Assembly (NCBI GenBank): GCA_026770025.1
Contig: JAMXDE010000005.1
Location: 248,001 to 312,000, forward strand
Direction of reading: 5' to 3'
Source of the DNA: Craspedostauros australis
Lineage: Eukaryota; Bacillariophyta; Bacillariophyceae; Mastogloiales; Achnanthaceae
DNA: 64,000 bases
Position numbers and translations under genes: made by a program. Shown in pieces: positions 34,914-45,342 of this stretch; within the stretch, counting starts at the first letter, position 1, and the number at the start of each line of letters is the position of its first letter. A model generated the notes under the pieces. The model was given only the letters and a program-made list of their open reading frames with translations. It searched no databases and was not told the DNA's origin.

Positions 34914-36965
34914 CTAATTCCGGTGCTGTGGGGTCATGCGGCTTGAAGATGTGCTCGCGGTTGGAACCGTCGGGTCGTTCTGACTCACTCCGACGGCCGC
35001 GTGCACTACATGCGGCCCACCACGTAGAACAGAATTGTCCTCGTTGTATCCAACCTTCCCCTTCTCGAAAATCTGCAAGAAGAACTGGGGGTCGACAGAT
35101 GCGTTCGCACCAGCACCAACGGCAGCACCGTTAACGTCGACATCAGCATCAACATGACCGTTGACATCTCCTCCTCCGTGCTTTGCAATGTGCTGCTCCG
35201 GATCTTCGTACTTGTACCTCCAACCGACATCCAGCACCTCTTTGAGGCCTTCTTCGGTGAGGTAAGCATTTTGCGCCCACGTCCTTTCCCTTTCTTCACG
35301 AGATCGTAGGAAGGAAGCAACGAGCGGCAAGCCGACTCCGAATGATGCGGTGACGACCAATAGGACCAGACCAAGCCACTCGCGAGCGGACCAGGGCGCA
35401 TACGGATCCAACCTCAATTCTTGGTATCCCACTTCATCGCTGAAGTCGTAGGAGCTCGTGGTACCCGAGTCGCCGCTGGAAGACGTATCAGACGAGTCGG
35501 AGCTCGTCGAGGCCCGCCTTGTGGCCTCCTTTGATATGTCATCGACGGTGCGCGCTTCGTTGCCCGCTGATGCCGAGGCCATGATGTCAACCATCTCGGT
35601 GTCGGAGACGGAGAAAGCGCTCTCGTCAGCTCTGTGGTCAAGGTCGATGACGTGTCGAAGCTTCTTGGTGTACTTGCCTGACATGACATTGTAGTCAATG
35701 ACTGCCTGGCAGGTGTAGCGGATCTGCTCCACGAGATCTTCCTTCTTCATGGACTGCCCCGACATCCAGAAGGTGTCGTAGTAAACCTGCACGGAGTACC
35801 AATGGAATGTGCTGGCAACAACGTCCCCATCTCGAAGCTGCAAGCCATCTATCGATGCGATTGCGTTGATGATGGTGGAGGAATGCTTCAATCTCGAGAG
35901 CTTTCTGTCGTCTTCGCTCTCCCTGCTCGTGCCCAGGTCGCGCCTGCCCTGCGAATGCCGCTGTCGGTAACTTTTGTGGCCACTGCGTCTCACGCTCAAA
36001 GACCTCGTGGTGCCGTTCTGTTGACCTTGCGCGTTTGCGCCCTTGGACAAGACTTCGAATTGAGTCTCCTCGTCAAGCAGTCGTGTCGTGACTTTCTCGA
36101 TAACTGATCGGAAGTACTCCACCTGATCTGCACCCATCGGCACGATGTCGTGCGTGAGTGCGATGCTGAGGTCGACCGCCATGTTGTTGGCTGGCAATGG
36201 TGGCGGCGTCTCCACACCAACGATGGGACCCTGCGTCTCATCAGTTCGCGTCGCATCCATGGTGGGACTTACGGTTGGGGGATCGTCGGTGGAACCAAGG
36301 TTGTCTGAAGGCGGCGCTTCGTCCTCGCAGACGATGTCGAGGTACTCGGCGTACTTGTGACAGTCGAAATCTGGCGCATCGCCGGGATCGTAGCTGTCTG
36401 TGCCTGCGGTGGTTCCGGGTGGTTGATCTCCATCAGTACCCGAAAGGTTCCCGTTTTGTGTGCCTTCCTTTCTCCTGCTTCTAGGTGGCTGCTTCTGCTT
36501 GCGTCTCCTGCCGCGGCTTTTGCTTTGGGAGGATTGACGCATGCGCGGGGAGGACGAGCCGCTCTTCACATATCTCTTGTGATAGAGGTATGTGGATAGA
36601 TCGTTCCCGTCCTCGATTGTGTCATCGGCATCATTGCGTTGTTCTGTGGACGCTGAATCCGCCTCTGACAACAGGGTATCGTCATCGTTTCTTTGATCGG
36701 TACCGACGAGTGACAGCGCTGGCAAAGTCAGGAATGTTGCTTCCGCAGATGAGTTGCTGTTGTTGTTGCCGTCTCCATCGCCATTGCTGTTGATCGGTTC
36801 TAGTTGGGAGTGTTCATGGTCTGCATGCTGTTGCTGATTTCTCAGCTGGACGGCGCCGTCACGTGGACTGCCATCCATCGAGCAGTGCGCTGGATGGCAC
36901 TGCGAGAGAAGCTGCGCGATGAAGGCGACGCTGATGAGGATGCGTCGATTGGAAGGTCTGACCAT
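34914..36965 (-). CDS. Single-pass type I membrane protein with conserved cytosolic tail (paralogue A)
   Basis: 683 residues, single exon. A signal peptide (about 1-28) is followed by an acidic Asn/Ser-rich part, a basic Arg/Lys/Gln patch (about 145-170), a linker with TVSPT, then a folded-looking region (about 265-475) with strand-helix elements and the motif FHWYSVQVYYDTFWMSG. A Ser/Thr/Asp linker leads to one membrane helix (about 527-550) preceded by WSAREWLG and followed by a basic stop-transfer. The tail (about 551-683) contains YLTEEGLKEVLDVGWRY, FFLQIFEKGKVGY and EDNSVLRGGPH. Every one of these landmarks recurs in the gene at 39637-42600 on the opposite strand, so the two are diverged paralogues. 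I recognise no known receptor or enzyme domain. The strong tail conservation suggests a cytosolic binding function; the ectodomain may be a SEA- or ferredoxin-like sandwich (inference from the strand/helix pattern). Confidence 0.85.
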   Translation of the reverse strand: MVRPSNRRILISVAFIAQLLSQCHPAHCSMDGSPRDGAVQLRNQQQHADHEHSQLEPINSNGDGDGNNNSNSSAEATFLTLPALSLVGTDQRNDDDTLLSEADSASTEQRNDADDTIEDGNDLSTYLYHKRYVKSGSSSPRMRQSSQSKSRGRRRKQKQPPRSRRKEGTQNGNLSGTDGDQPPGTTAGTDSYDPGDAPDFDCHKYAEYLDIVCEDEAPPSDNLGSTDDPPTVSPTMDATRTDETQGPIVGVETPPPLPANNMAVDLSIALTHDIVPMGADQVEYFRSVIEKVTTRLLDEETQFEVLSKGANAQGQQNGTTRSLSVRRSGHKSYRQRHSQGRRDLGTSRESEDDRKLSRLKHSSTIINAIASIDGLQLRDGDVVASTFHWYSVQVYYDTFWMSGQSMKKEDLVEQIRYTCQAVIDYNVMSGKYTKKLRHVIDLDHRADESAFSVSDTEMVDIMASASAGNEARTVDDISKEATRRASTSSDSSDTSSSGDSGTTSSYDFSDEVGYQELRLDPYAPWSAREWLGLVLLVVTASFGVGLPLVASFLRSREERERTWAQNAYLTEEGLKEVLDVGWRYKYEDPEQHIAKHGGGDVNGHVDADVDVNGAAVGAGANASVDPQFFLQIFEKGKVGYNEDNSVLRGGPHVVHAAVGVSQNDPTVPTASTSSSRMTPQHRN

Positions 36966-39636
36966 GTTGACTGCCAGTTTGTTTGGAAAGACAGGTCGAT
37001 GAACTATGTTGATCTGGGCTATTGATGTAAACTCTTGGTAAGCATGAAGGTGTCGCGTGATGGATTTGGCCCACAGGTCAATTGGGGAGTTGAGTAGTAT
37101 TGAAAAATAAAAAAGTATGGTGTGTACGAGCTACTTGAGCAAACGTATGGTGCGGGCACTCGCTCTCTCGAGAGTAGACGTCAGCTGGTCGACCTCTCCA
37201 CTTTGTGGTGTGGGACAGTGCGGTGGAAGCAGTCACTTCTCTTTTCACGCCTTTTTCTATTCCTATTCCTGTTCCTTTCTGGAGCCTTTGATGCTACTGT
37301 TCATGCCGACTTCGGCGATGCACGTGCCATGCTTCTGCTTTCTGTGTTGGTCTTGGGATTTGGGTATGTTCTGGTTACGAGTACGCGCATTGCAGCGTTG
37401 TTCTGTGTCCCTCCATTTCGATCGTGCGACTTTGCGCCCACATCACATGGGCACATCGTGGAAAACAAACATCTCTCCCAAACAAGGGAAATCGCTCCTG
37501 TTTTGGCACGCTTTCGCCACTTTTTGTTGCGCATTATGCACGAATGGAACGAACGGCAGAAGCTGATTGGTCCACAGAGGAAATGATTGATACGAGTTTG
37601 GCACGATTGATGTTGCTTGTCGTGTGTTGCTCACAATCCCTGTTCAATGTTGAGCGAAAACACTTCACGGAAGGACGCAGAGGAAGGGGGAAGCGGCAGC
37701 CACGCCTTGGATGCAGCGACAATTGGTGGCTACGAGCACTCGCACCCGTACTCGCATGGAACGAGCATGATGGCTGTACCCCAATTGGCACATGGCGCAA
37801 CCATTCCGGCAGCACCAAAGAATCGATTGCTCTGCTCTACTCTACTCTACTCTGCGAGCTGCTCAACTCCATGATCGCAGTCCCCAACAACAGCAAGCAT
37901 TTTGTCGGCGGGACGATTTCAGACCGCAGCCTGCTTGGATGGCTGGTTGCCACCAATACGAGCTGTAGGATGCACAGATACCTGGAGGCGCTCCAACCAA
38001 CATGTTCACAGAGCGTGGTGGACTCGTGCTTGCACAGACAACGGGCGTTCCTGCGTGCGTTGAAGGAAATACTGTGATGGCCGGGCAACAGGAAATGGTC
38101 AGCCTCGATTCGATGATGGAGGTTCGGCCAGAAATGGCGTACGGTAACACACCCGTATGCCCATTTCAACGTCCTCCCCTCTTTGGGATTGGATGGTGCT
38201 GATGCTTGGAGGCTCGAAACACGGTTGTGGAAACAGGACGGTTTGTCCTTGTCTTCGTTTGTCCACATTCCAACACGAACGGCTTCGATTGGACGAATAG
38301 ATCGTACACGGAGAGTGTACATGGTACGCTTTTGTGCATTCATTCATGAACGAGGTGCGCCAAGAAGAATGGGTATTGTGAGTGATCAGACACTCCTGTA
38401 AACAGTCGAGACACCGGCAAGTTGAATGGAGTCGGATCGATTGATGGGTCGAGTTGGTTGGTGCCGACCAGGTCTGACACGATATGATCTTCCCATGCCG
38501 GTCTTTCGTTGCCGATATTTTGACAACAAGCTTGCTGGTAAGATGGAATCAGCTCTGCCCGCGATGCTGTTGACTGATCCCCCGCTACGCAAAACAGGAT
38601 TGCGATTGCGTCGACGCCCACCAATTGCCCACCACGATGTCTCTCTCTAGATTTGTTTCCGTGGATAGTCGCTACCCAGTGGTTTGTGCTGTTTTTGGCG
38701 CGAAGCAACCCCATGGAGCCGAACTGATCAGCGACAACAAATTACCGCCGAACGGGAATGTCGCAGTTATGTCCAGAGTTGATGTTTTTAGTACTCACGG
38801 ATGAAGAGTGAATGGTTCTTTGACTCGTGAAAGCCGGTGAAGGTGAGTTCGCTGTGAGAAAGAGGCCGAAAACAGAGTCTCCCACCATTGTGCACGTGCA
38901 TGACAAGGACAGAGAGGCACAAGAGAGCGCACCGAGGACTGTGACGACAGCAAGGGAGAAGACGCCACACAAGAATGTACTGCGCACACAACGCCACAGT
39001 AGCAACAGTAGCAACAGTAGCACAGCAACAAGGACCCAAGATTGGAGAAACGGCATCCGCAACCACAGAGGCATTGACATCAACAGCAGAAGGAACGGAC
39101 ATCCCAGAAGCAGACAACAGCGACTGCTTCGGTCAGCGTCCCACACCATCCCATACCAGACGATATCATACGATACCAAGCCACCCCAAACCATAATAGT
39201 TTGCCTCCCTTGTGTCTCCCAACAAAGCAAAGCAAAGCAAGAGGCGCTGCCTTCATTGCGGACAAGTCGAGATAGACGCAACGAGAAGGGACAAGCAGAG
39301 CGCAGGCGGACTGGTTGGCCAGAGGGTGTGCTATCCGCACAAGTGCCCACCTTACGAGTAGCTCGTACGCCACACCTCCGGAAACGATTGCTCGTGCCAG
39401 CAGTGCGCTGCGAACAGCGCTCCACGAGCACCGTATCTGTGTGCCTTGGAGCACGGGCAAAGCAAACGAGGCAGAGGCTCTCTGCTCGTATAACGACTAG
39501 TACTCCGGAGCAAGGCAACAGCCACCCAAGGGGAACGCAGGAAACGCAGGAAACGAACACCCTGGATTGCACCCAAGCACTCTGGGAGTCCGCCCATTCG
39601 CTGGCACTCCATCGACCCACGACATCCAGTCACAGG
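36966..39636. other. 2.7-kb divergent intergenic region between the two membrane-protein paralogues
   Basis: No convincing gene. Several frames of 150-220 codons exist but lack good starts or balanced composition. The frame leading into the gene at 39637 is open from 38827, 270 codons upstream, yet reads as Arg/Gln/Ser-rich and is more likely 5' leader. Features: TCTACTCTAC repeats near 37834-37855, GCAACAGTA repeats near 39000-39020, and many GTAC-centred motifs. It must hold the promoters of both paralogues. Confidence 0.55.
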
Positions 39637-42600
39637 ATGGTGACCCAACGCCCCAACTCACAGATGGCGCATCAGCAACAACAGCACCAGCAACAACAGC
39701 CACTGGAATCAATTGTCACACAAACACAGGTGTCCACCAGGAGGAGACGAATAGGTGTACAGCGAAAGCAACAGTGCCAGCGGCAGAGAGTGAAAGTGTT
39801 CGCGAGCACTCTCTCCTCCTACGCTGCTGCAATCACCGTCGCGATTCTATGCGCCACCCACACGAGAGCTTCCCACCTCTCCAAGCAGGCAGTCCATCCA
39901 CAACAGAGCCAACAGGGCCAACAGCATCAGCAACAACATGACAATCAACCGTCTGGCTTCCCACACTCTTTCGCTTCTGAGACCTCGTTCCAGCTGATAC
40001 CCCCTGCGCACGCAGTCTCCATCGAACGAAACCACAGGAGGTACATCCGTCCGGTTGCGCCCATCGCGCCGCTCACGGCCATCGATGAGTTCATAGATTC
40101 AAGTGGAGAAGACGTTGAACACACCAATTGGCATCAACAGCAACATCAGCACCCGTATGAACACCAGCAACAGCAACATCAACAGCAACACACAGCCTCT
40201 GGCACCCAGCAGAAGCGACGACAAAGACGAAGGTCATCATCCACTGCGCATCAAGATCAACAAGCGCAAGTCTCATCATCGCCACAACTAACGCAAGCTG
40301 GAGAGCTCGATGTGGCGACACATGGTGTGGGTAGTTCAACAATGCAGCGTTCTGGGTATCCAAGTGACCCGAATGCGCACAGCTACGCTCTGCCCTCCGC
40401 TGAAGACCGACAACAGTCTAACGCGAACGCTATTCGCAGGATACGCGAGCGACTTCAACGCGATCGCGCTGCTCGTCACCCACGCCGCTTGGACTCTCAA
40501 GCTACGCATCTTGGCAGTACAGAGACCAGCACAGAAAGAGATGGCAGTGACAACCAAGGGATCTTCAGTGATTTCGATGGCGATAGCAGCAGCGATGTCA
40601 GCTGGGACGATCAATATGATCCAGAAGTGGATCCGGATTATGACTGTGAGTCCTTCTCGTTCATGCCGCACTGCCAAACAGCCGGACCGACGGGCTTGGG
40701 ACCACCGATTGGCAACGACGCAACCGCCCCTACTCTTTCGCCCTCCGGTTCAGACGGCCAAGTGCAGGGGCCAGATAACACTTCCTCACCCACCGACGCA
40801 CCAACACCGGAAGTGTCCGACATTGGCGGTGCCGATGCATCAGGCGATGGCGGCGACAGTGATGCACCATCTGTTCCTGTAGACCCGTCGCAACCACCAC
40901 CACCCCTGCCACCCAACACTGTCCTTCAACGACTCAGCGTCGCCCTGTCCTATTCCAAGGACGACCTCATGTTCGATCAGAAGCGCTACTTTCACAGGCT
41001 TGTCAAACACACCACCACGTACATTCTCCATGAATTCTCGCCCTTCGAAGTGCGCCTGAAAGGTAGGTTGGTTGCTGGCATCGAGGGTCTGGAACAAGAA
41101 GATCAACCTGACAACCAGTCCAGCAGTTCATCCTCATCAAGCCATGATAGCGGCCATGGAGCGGCGGACGGGGCTCCACCCAGACCTCCGCCAACATCCA
41201 ACCCGCCGCCTCGATCTGCACCAGGACCTGGACCCCCTCCCCCAGGACAAGGTGGGAACCACGGACCACCTCCTCCACATCCACCTCCCAGACGCTCGCT
41301 GCATAAAGTGTCGCACAAGGGCAACAAGGAATGGAACGCCAATGTCGACCCCGACTCAAGGCCAGTCGTTGTGTTGGATTTCTCGGAGCCGCTCATCAAA
41401 ACCAGACGGCTGAAAGAAAACGACCCAGACATCCAGCTGAGGACCACGGACAAGGTGTCGAGGCTCAAGCATCACAAATCAAGAATCTGGCCCATATTCG
41501 CCACCAACGCCACGAGGTGGTGGAAGAACGAAACAACCGAAGACCCGCAGGATGGATTTACAAACACAACGACGTACCACTGGTACGGAGTAGATGTGAT
41601 GTATACAGTGTTCTGGATGGATGGAAAGAGCCTGAAGCATGAGAAGTACCTGAGGGATGTCACCCACGTTTGCCAGGTGGTGCTTGATGTCACGCTCGAG
41701 GAGGGCATCTACCAAGAGGAATGGGGACTGCTGCACGCTTACTTCCAAGAGAAAGGCGAAGACGGCTTCAAACCAGCGTCCAAATGCAACATAACGGAAT
41801 CGGATGATGTCGGTGCACAACAAAACACGACTACCGATCAAGGGGGAGGCAACCAAACCTTTGGTGAAGATGGCCAGCCTGTTGATCGGCCGCGTCGACG
41901 TGAAGATCACGTGAAGGTCCTGGCCATGTGCTCCGCAGGTGGCGAGATGAACACAACCGACGCCTTGGCGAAGCCGCCAGAGGAAACGAGCGACGACAGT
42001 TCCTCGAGCTCCTCGGATAGCAGTCACAGTCCAAGCGAGGATACTCGTTCGACGGGCAAGATGTACACTTCACATCTTGAACCAGGTGGCGCATGGTCCC
42101 TGCGAGAATGGCTGGGCATGGCGATGCTGACGAGCACGCTGGTGATCGCGTTGACAATCAGCGGCCTGGCCTCGTACCTTCAGAAGCGGCAGCGTTACAA
42201 ACAGACGTGGCAACCGTATCTGACAGAGGATGGCATTCTCCAAGTTCTGGACGTCGGCTGGAGGTATCAGCACGGCAATGCTGAGCCGCAGAAGGCCGGC
42301 GATGATGGTGCGAACGATCATGGCTTGCCCAATCACGATCGCGCTGATCGTGAAACGAACAACGACCAGTTCTACCTTCAGGTGTACGATAAGCGCAACA
42401 TCGGCTACAGCGAAGACAACTCCGTACTGAAGGGCGGCCCCCATCTGATCCACACCGCTGCTGCGGAAGACGCCCATGGACTGGCACCGACGGAACTACC
42501 TTCCTCGTCTGCGTCGTCCGCAACAAGATCGCGACAGCAGAATGCCAACAGTTCCACTCATGATCACCCCGGGCATGGATTTGATGTCAATGACAAATGA
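39637..42600 (+). CDS. Single-pass membrane protein with conserved cytosolic tail (paralogue B)
   Basis: 987 residues if the ATG at 39637 is used (a second ATG at 39664 is possible). A Gln/Arg-rich start precedes a hydrophobic stretch at about 55-72 that would serve as signal peptide or signal anchor. Then come Gln/His-rich and Arg-rich regions, an acidic linker with DYDCESF and TLSPS, a folded region starting RLSVALSYSKDD (near 430), a Pro-rich insert (PPP runs near 515-550), and YHWYGVDVMYTVFWMDG near 648. Potential N-glycosylation sites (NTT, NST) are present. After an acidic Ser-rich stretch, WSLREWLG leads into the membrane helix (about 826-848). The tail has YLTEDGILQVLDVGWRY, QFYLQVYDKRNIGY and EDNSVLKGGPH, matching paralogue A. 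Function is unknown; a cell-surface receptor or adhesion role is inference from topology. Confidence 0.83.
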   Translation: MVTQRPNSQMAHQQQQHQQQQPLESIVTQTQVSTRRRRIGVQRKQQCQRQRVKVFASTLSSYAAAITVAILCATHTRASHLSKQAVHPQQSQQGQQHQQQHDNQPSGFPHSFASETSFQLIPPAHAVSIERNHRRYIRPVAPIAPLTAIDEFIDSSGEDVEHTNWHQQQHQHPYEHQQQQHQQQHTASGTQQKRRQRRRSSSTAHQDQQAQVSSSPQLTQAGELDVATHGVGSSTMQRSGYPSDPNAHSYALPSAEDRQQSNANAIRRIRERLQRDRAARHPRRLDSQATHLGSTETSTERDGSDNQGIFSDFDGDSSSDVSWDDQYDPEVDPDYDCESFSFMPHCQTAGPTGLGPPIGNDATAPTLSPSGSDGQVQGPDNTSSPTDAPTPEVSDIGGADASGDGGDSDAPSVPVDPSQPPPPLPPNTVLQRLSVALSYSKDDLMFDQKRYFHRLVKHTTTYILHEFSPFEVRLKGRLVAGIEGLEQEDQPDNQSSSSSSSSHDSGHGAADGAPPRPPPTSNPPPRSAPGPGPPPPGQGGNHGPPPPHPPPRRSLHKVSHKGNKEWNANVDPDSRPVVVLDFSEPLIKTRRLKENDPDIQLRTTDKVSRLKHHKSRIWPIFATNATRWWKNETTEDPQDGFTNTTTYHWYGVDVMYTVFWMDGKSLKHEKYLRDVTHVCQVVLDVTLEEGIYQEEWGLLHAYFQEKGEDGFKPASKCNITESDDVGAQQNTTTDQGGGNQTFGEDGQPVDRPRRREDHVKVLAMCSAGGEMNTTDALAKPPEETSDDSSSSSSDSSHSPSEDTRSTGKMYTSHLEPGGAWSLREWLGMAMLTSTLVIALTISGLASYLQKRQRYKQTWQPYLTEDGILQVLDVGWRYQHGNAEPQKAGDDGANDHGLPNHDRADRETNNDQFYLQVYDKRNIGYSEDNSVLKGGPHLIHTAAAEDAHGLAPTELPSSSASSATRSRQQNANSSTHDHPGHGFDVNDK

Positions 42601-43237
42601 AGCCTTGACGAAATAACGAGACAGGGAGACAACGCATTCATTAGCGTTCGTGCAATTGGAAACAGTCACAGTCCTGCATCAACACGTGCAGAGTACTCCA
42701 ATGCATTCTTCACATATCATACACACCTACTAGTACGCCGAAATAGAGATGCGCAGAGTAGAGCACTCTATTCCGATTCCTACTTTCAAGCCTTGAGTAT
42801 CTGAACATGACACAGCTGGGCTCTCCACGCGTCCTCCAAGAGTTTTCTCAACTTCATAACAAGCGGAGCAACTTAACTCTGCTCTACTCTTCTCCACGCT
42901 CGTATTGCGCTCTTTCCAAAAGCAGCCTCTGCATGCCAAGCATCGTGCTCGCAACAACATAGCTCCTCAACAACGTTCCATGGTCAAACACCTCAGTGTA
43001 GTTTATCATCGATTCGTACTGTCATTTATTGGAGTAATGGTAGTTTTGTCTTCGAATGTGGTACGCAATACTTTACTACAAGACGTGCTCTACCCCAATT
43101 TCAATACGACTCGGCTCTTCGCTTTTGCTGATAATGAAACACTGCCGACTCATTCAACTCACACGTGGACAGAGGCCGGGAGGAAGCAAGGGCAGCATAT
43201 CCAGCATCACGACGTTCAACTCCAACCTTTAGCGAGT
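42601..43237. other. Convergent intergenic region, paralogue B and thioesterase gene
   Basis: 637 bp between two stop codons. It contains repeated short CTACTCT/AGAGTAG motifs (near 42757-42770 and 42875-42895). An open frame entering the thioesterase gene antisense is not supported. Confidence 0.6.
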
Positions 43238-44830
43238 TCAATGTCGCTTGCGGTCCAACACGATGCGCTCCGCCATGTGCCTCGCCTCGTCAATATTGGA
43301 TGGCATGACCTTCCGACATTGCGTGCCGGATGGCAGAGCGAAGGTGAAATTGAACTGATTCGATTTTCGAGCGTGTGCCTTTTCCGGCTCCGTCACCCAC
43401 GCGTCGACGACGATGGTGACCAAAGGCACATCGGCGTGTCCGTGCACCTGGTCGTACTGCACGACGCTGCCGTCCTGCTCGACGTACGAATGCAGGACGC
43501 GCGAATTGAACACCACCAAATCGCCGACGTCCACGGGGGTTTGGAACGAGACGTCGCCCACCTCGAAGAAGTGCGGTCGAGCTCCGCCGAAGACGTAGCA
43601 CGTGCTGAAGGCGATCTCGAAGGCCTTGCGCATCAGGTAGCCGCCGAAGATGCGGTTGGCGAGGTTGCGAACTTGCGGTTGCGCGATCTCGGCGTTCTGC
43701 ATCTGCGTCGAGGATTGGAGGATGGCGTAGGGGTCGGCGAGGGACGGCATGTTCAAGAGCGGTGCGGCGGACTGCAGCAGGTCCTGAGCGATCGATTCGA
43801 CCTCGCTGGCCTCGGGAGTGGGACCGCCCTGTTGGGCCTTGCTCTTGCGCGCCACCTTCTTGGCAACAGCCCTTGCCTGGCCTTGATCGAAATAATGTTG
43901 TTCGAGCTCCGTCTCTGGATGAATGGGCGCGATCTTCAGAGGCCGCTTGGTGACGGGGTCTGTGGCAACGAAGGTGAAGTATGCCTCCAGCCAGAAGTCG
44001 TCCTTGTCGTCGGCATCGCCAGCAGGCTTGGACGATGAGCATTGCATGCGGATCTCCAAACTGGAGGAGCCAACGTAGGTGACCTTGCCTGTGAGATGCT
44101 GGTCGATCTCGCAGTTGGGTGGCGACGACAGGGTGATGCGGTCGACGGACGCCGTGACCATTTGGAGGTTAACATCCTGCACGTGCTGAAAGGCGATGTT
44201 GCCTGCCAACGCATCAAGGTCCTCCAGCAGCTTGCCAAACCTCATCTGCCCCCACGGGTTGCGGTAGGCCTCTCTCACGAATGCATCTGTTGAGAAAGGG
44301 TAGGAGATGGAGATCTGCGAGTCGGCTGGCGTCTTGGTGATGGAGCATTCGCTGACCTGCTGCTGACGACTCTGATCCTTGGCCTGCTCACGGGCCGTCC
44401 AGAGCTGGTGGACGATGGGATTCTTGATGTGGCTGATGAATGGCATGGACGGTGGCGCGTTTGTGGGATAGGACGCCATTTCTGCTTCATCGCCGTCTTC
44501 ATCGCTGGTGCTATCATTCGGCTTGCCACCGGAGCTGCTGCTTGACAGGTGACGAAGACGACCGGCAAGCCGCTGGGTGTTGGCGTGGCCGTTGGGCATA
44601 CCAGTTCCATATGTCGTCTGCCAACGCTGCTGCTGACGGTGCTGCTGACGGTGCTGATCCTTCAATAGAGGAAATGCAGCACCAGATGTGAGGCATCGCA
44701 GTTGGGCGTCACCGATTCTTCGCAGCGATGATTCCACAGAACCTGGCGCCCCAATCAACCACCCCAGCCCATCAACGTGACGGATCCGTGATCTCATCAC
44801 CATGCTGCCGCAAGTCCTCGTTCGGTTCAT
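43238..44830 (-). CDS. Acyl-CoA thioesterase with two hotdog domains (ACOT9/BFIT-like), mitochondrial
   Basis: 530 residues, single exon. It hydrolyses acyl-CoA to free fatty acid and CoA. The Arg/Ser-rich, acid-poor N-terminus (about 1-95) is a likely mitochondrial targeting sequence. Hotdog domain 1 lies at about 165-320: NPWGQMRFGKLLEDLDALAGNIAFQH, within which GKLLEDLDALAG is the conserved helix core, then VTASVDRI and LTGKVTYVGSSSLEI. Domain 2 lies at about 385-500: RIFGGYLMRKAFEIAF, the family's hallmark helix, followed by HFFEVGDVSFQTPVDVGD and FNSRVLHSYVE. Asp and His/Asn residues sit in the positions expected for this family. Length and domain order match eukaryotic ACOT9/10-like enzymes, with extra N-terminal sequence and a Lys/Gln insert between the domains. 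Confidence 0.9.
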   Translation of the reverse strand: MNRTRTCGSMVMRSRIRHVDGLGWLIGAPGSVESSLRRIGDAQLRCLTSGAAFPLLKDQHRQQHRQQQRWQTTYGTGMPNGHANTQRLAGRLRHLSSSSSGGKPNDSTSDEDGDEAEMASYPTNAPPSMPFISHIKNPIVHQLWTAREQAKDQSRQQQVSECSITKTPADSQISISYPFSTDAFVREAYRNPWGQMRFGKLLEDLDALAGNIAFQHVQDVNLQMVTASVDRITLSSPPNCEIDQHLTGKVTYVGSSSLEIRMQCSSSKPAGDADDKDDFWLEAYFTFVATDPVTKRPLKIAPIHPETELEQHYFDQGQARAVAKKVARKSKAQQGGPTPEASEVESIAQDLLQSAAPLLNMPSLADPYAILQSSTQMQNAEIAQPQVRNLANRIFGGYLMRKAFEIAFSTCYVFGGARPHFFEVGDVSFQTPVDVGDLVVFNSRVLHSYVEQDGSVVQYDQVHGHADVPLVTIVVDAWVTEPEKAHARKSNQFNFTFALPSGTQCRKVMPSNIDEARHMAERIVLDRKRH

Positions 44831-45342
44831 GATTCCAAATGTCGTCCGCCGCTCTATTCTATTATATGCCGTCGCTTCACCTCTTGCCTTTATAATCGTT
44901 GGTTATGACGAACTCATCAACGGATCACAATCGGAACCACCGCCATCGCTTCCATGATGTGCCTCCCCTGATGGACGATGATGGCTTCCTCCCATCTGCC
45001 GCGATCTTTGGCGAACAGAACATGGTAATTTGTGACGTCGATCGTTCCTCGCCAGCTTCTTGTCTATTCAATTGCAGTGCATCTCGTCTAAATCAGGCGC
45101 CATTATAGTCCGAGTCGTGGATTTGTGCTTCTTGGAATGGAGTTATCGGACAATTTGTATGCATCGTGACCCTAACACGTTTGGCAACACAAAACGAGGC
45201 GTGGGGATTCTGGGCCCAACGAAAAACCGCCAACAGACACGTCTCGCTTGCAGACAGAGCGCATGAGATCTCTGGATGGATTCGGCTGGATGGTTCGACC
45301 GACGATGATCCGACGATGATCCAATTGTGATCTGACAACATC
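44831..45342. other. Divergent promoter region, thioesterase and LON-domain genes
   Basis: 512 bp between opposite start codons. TATA-like sequences are present near 44864-44872 (ATTATATGCC context) and near 44890 (TTTATAATC). No gene seen. Confidence 0.55.

Noticed and set aside
37122..38077. Frames of 154 and 217 codons between the membrane-protein paralogues
   Set aside because: No ATG at a useful position in the first, phenylalanine/leucine runs from simple sequence, and no supporting motif.
42905..44038. 377-codon plus-strand frame entering the thioesterase gene
   Set aside because: Mostly antisense of the hotdog domains. The first 100 codons lie in a convergent intergenic region and show no family features.
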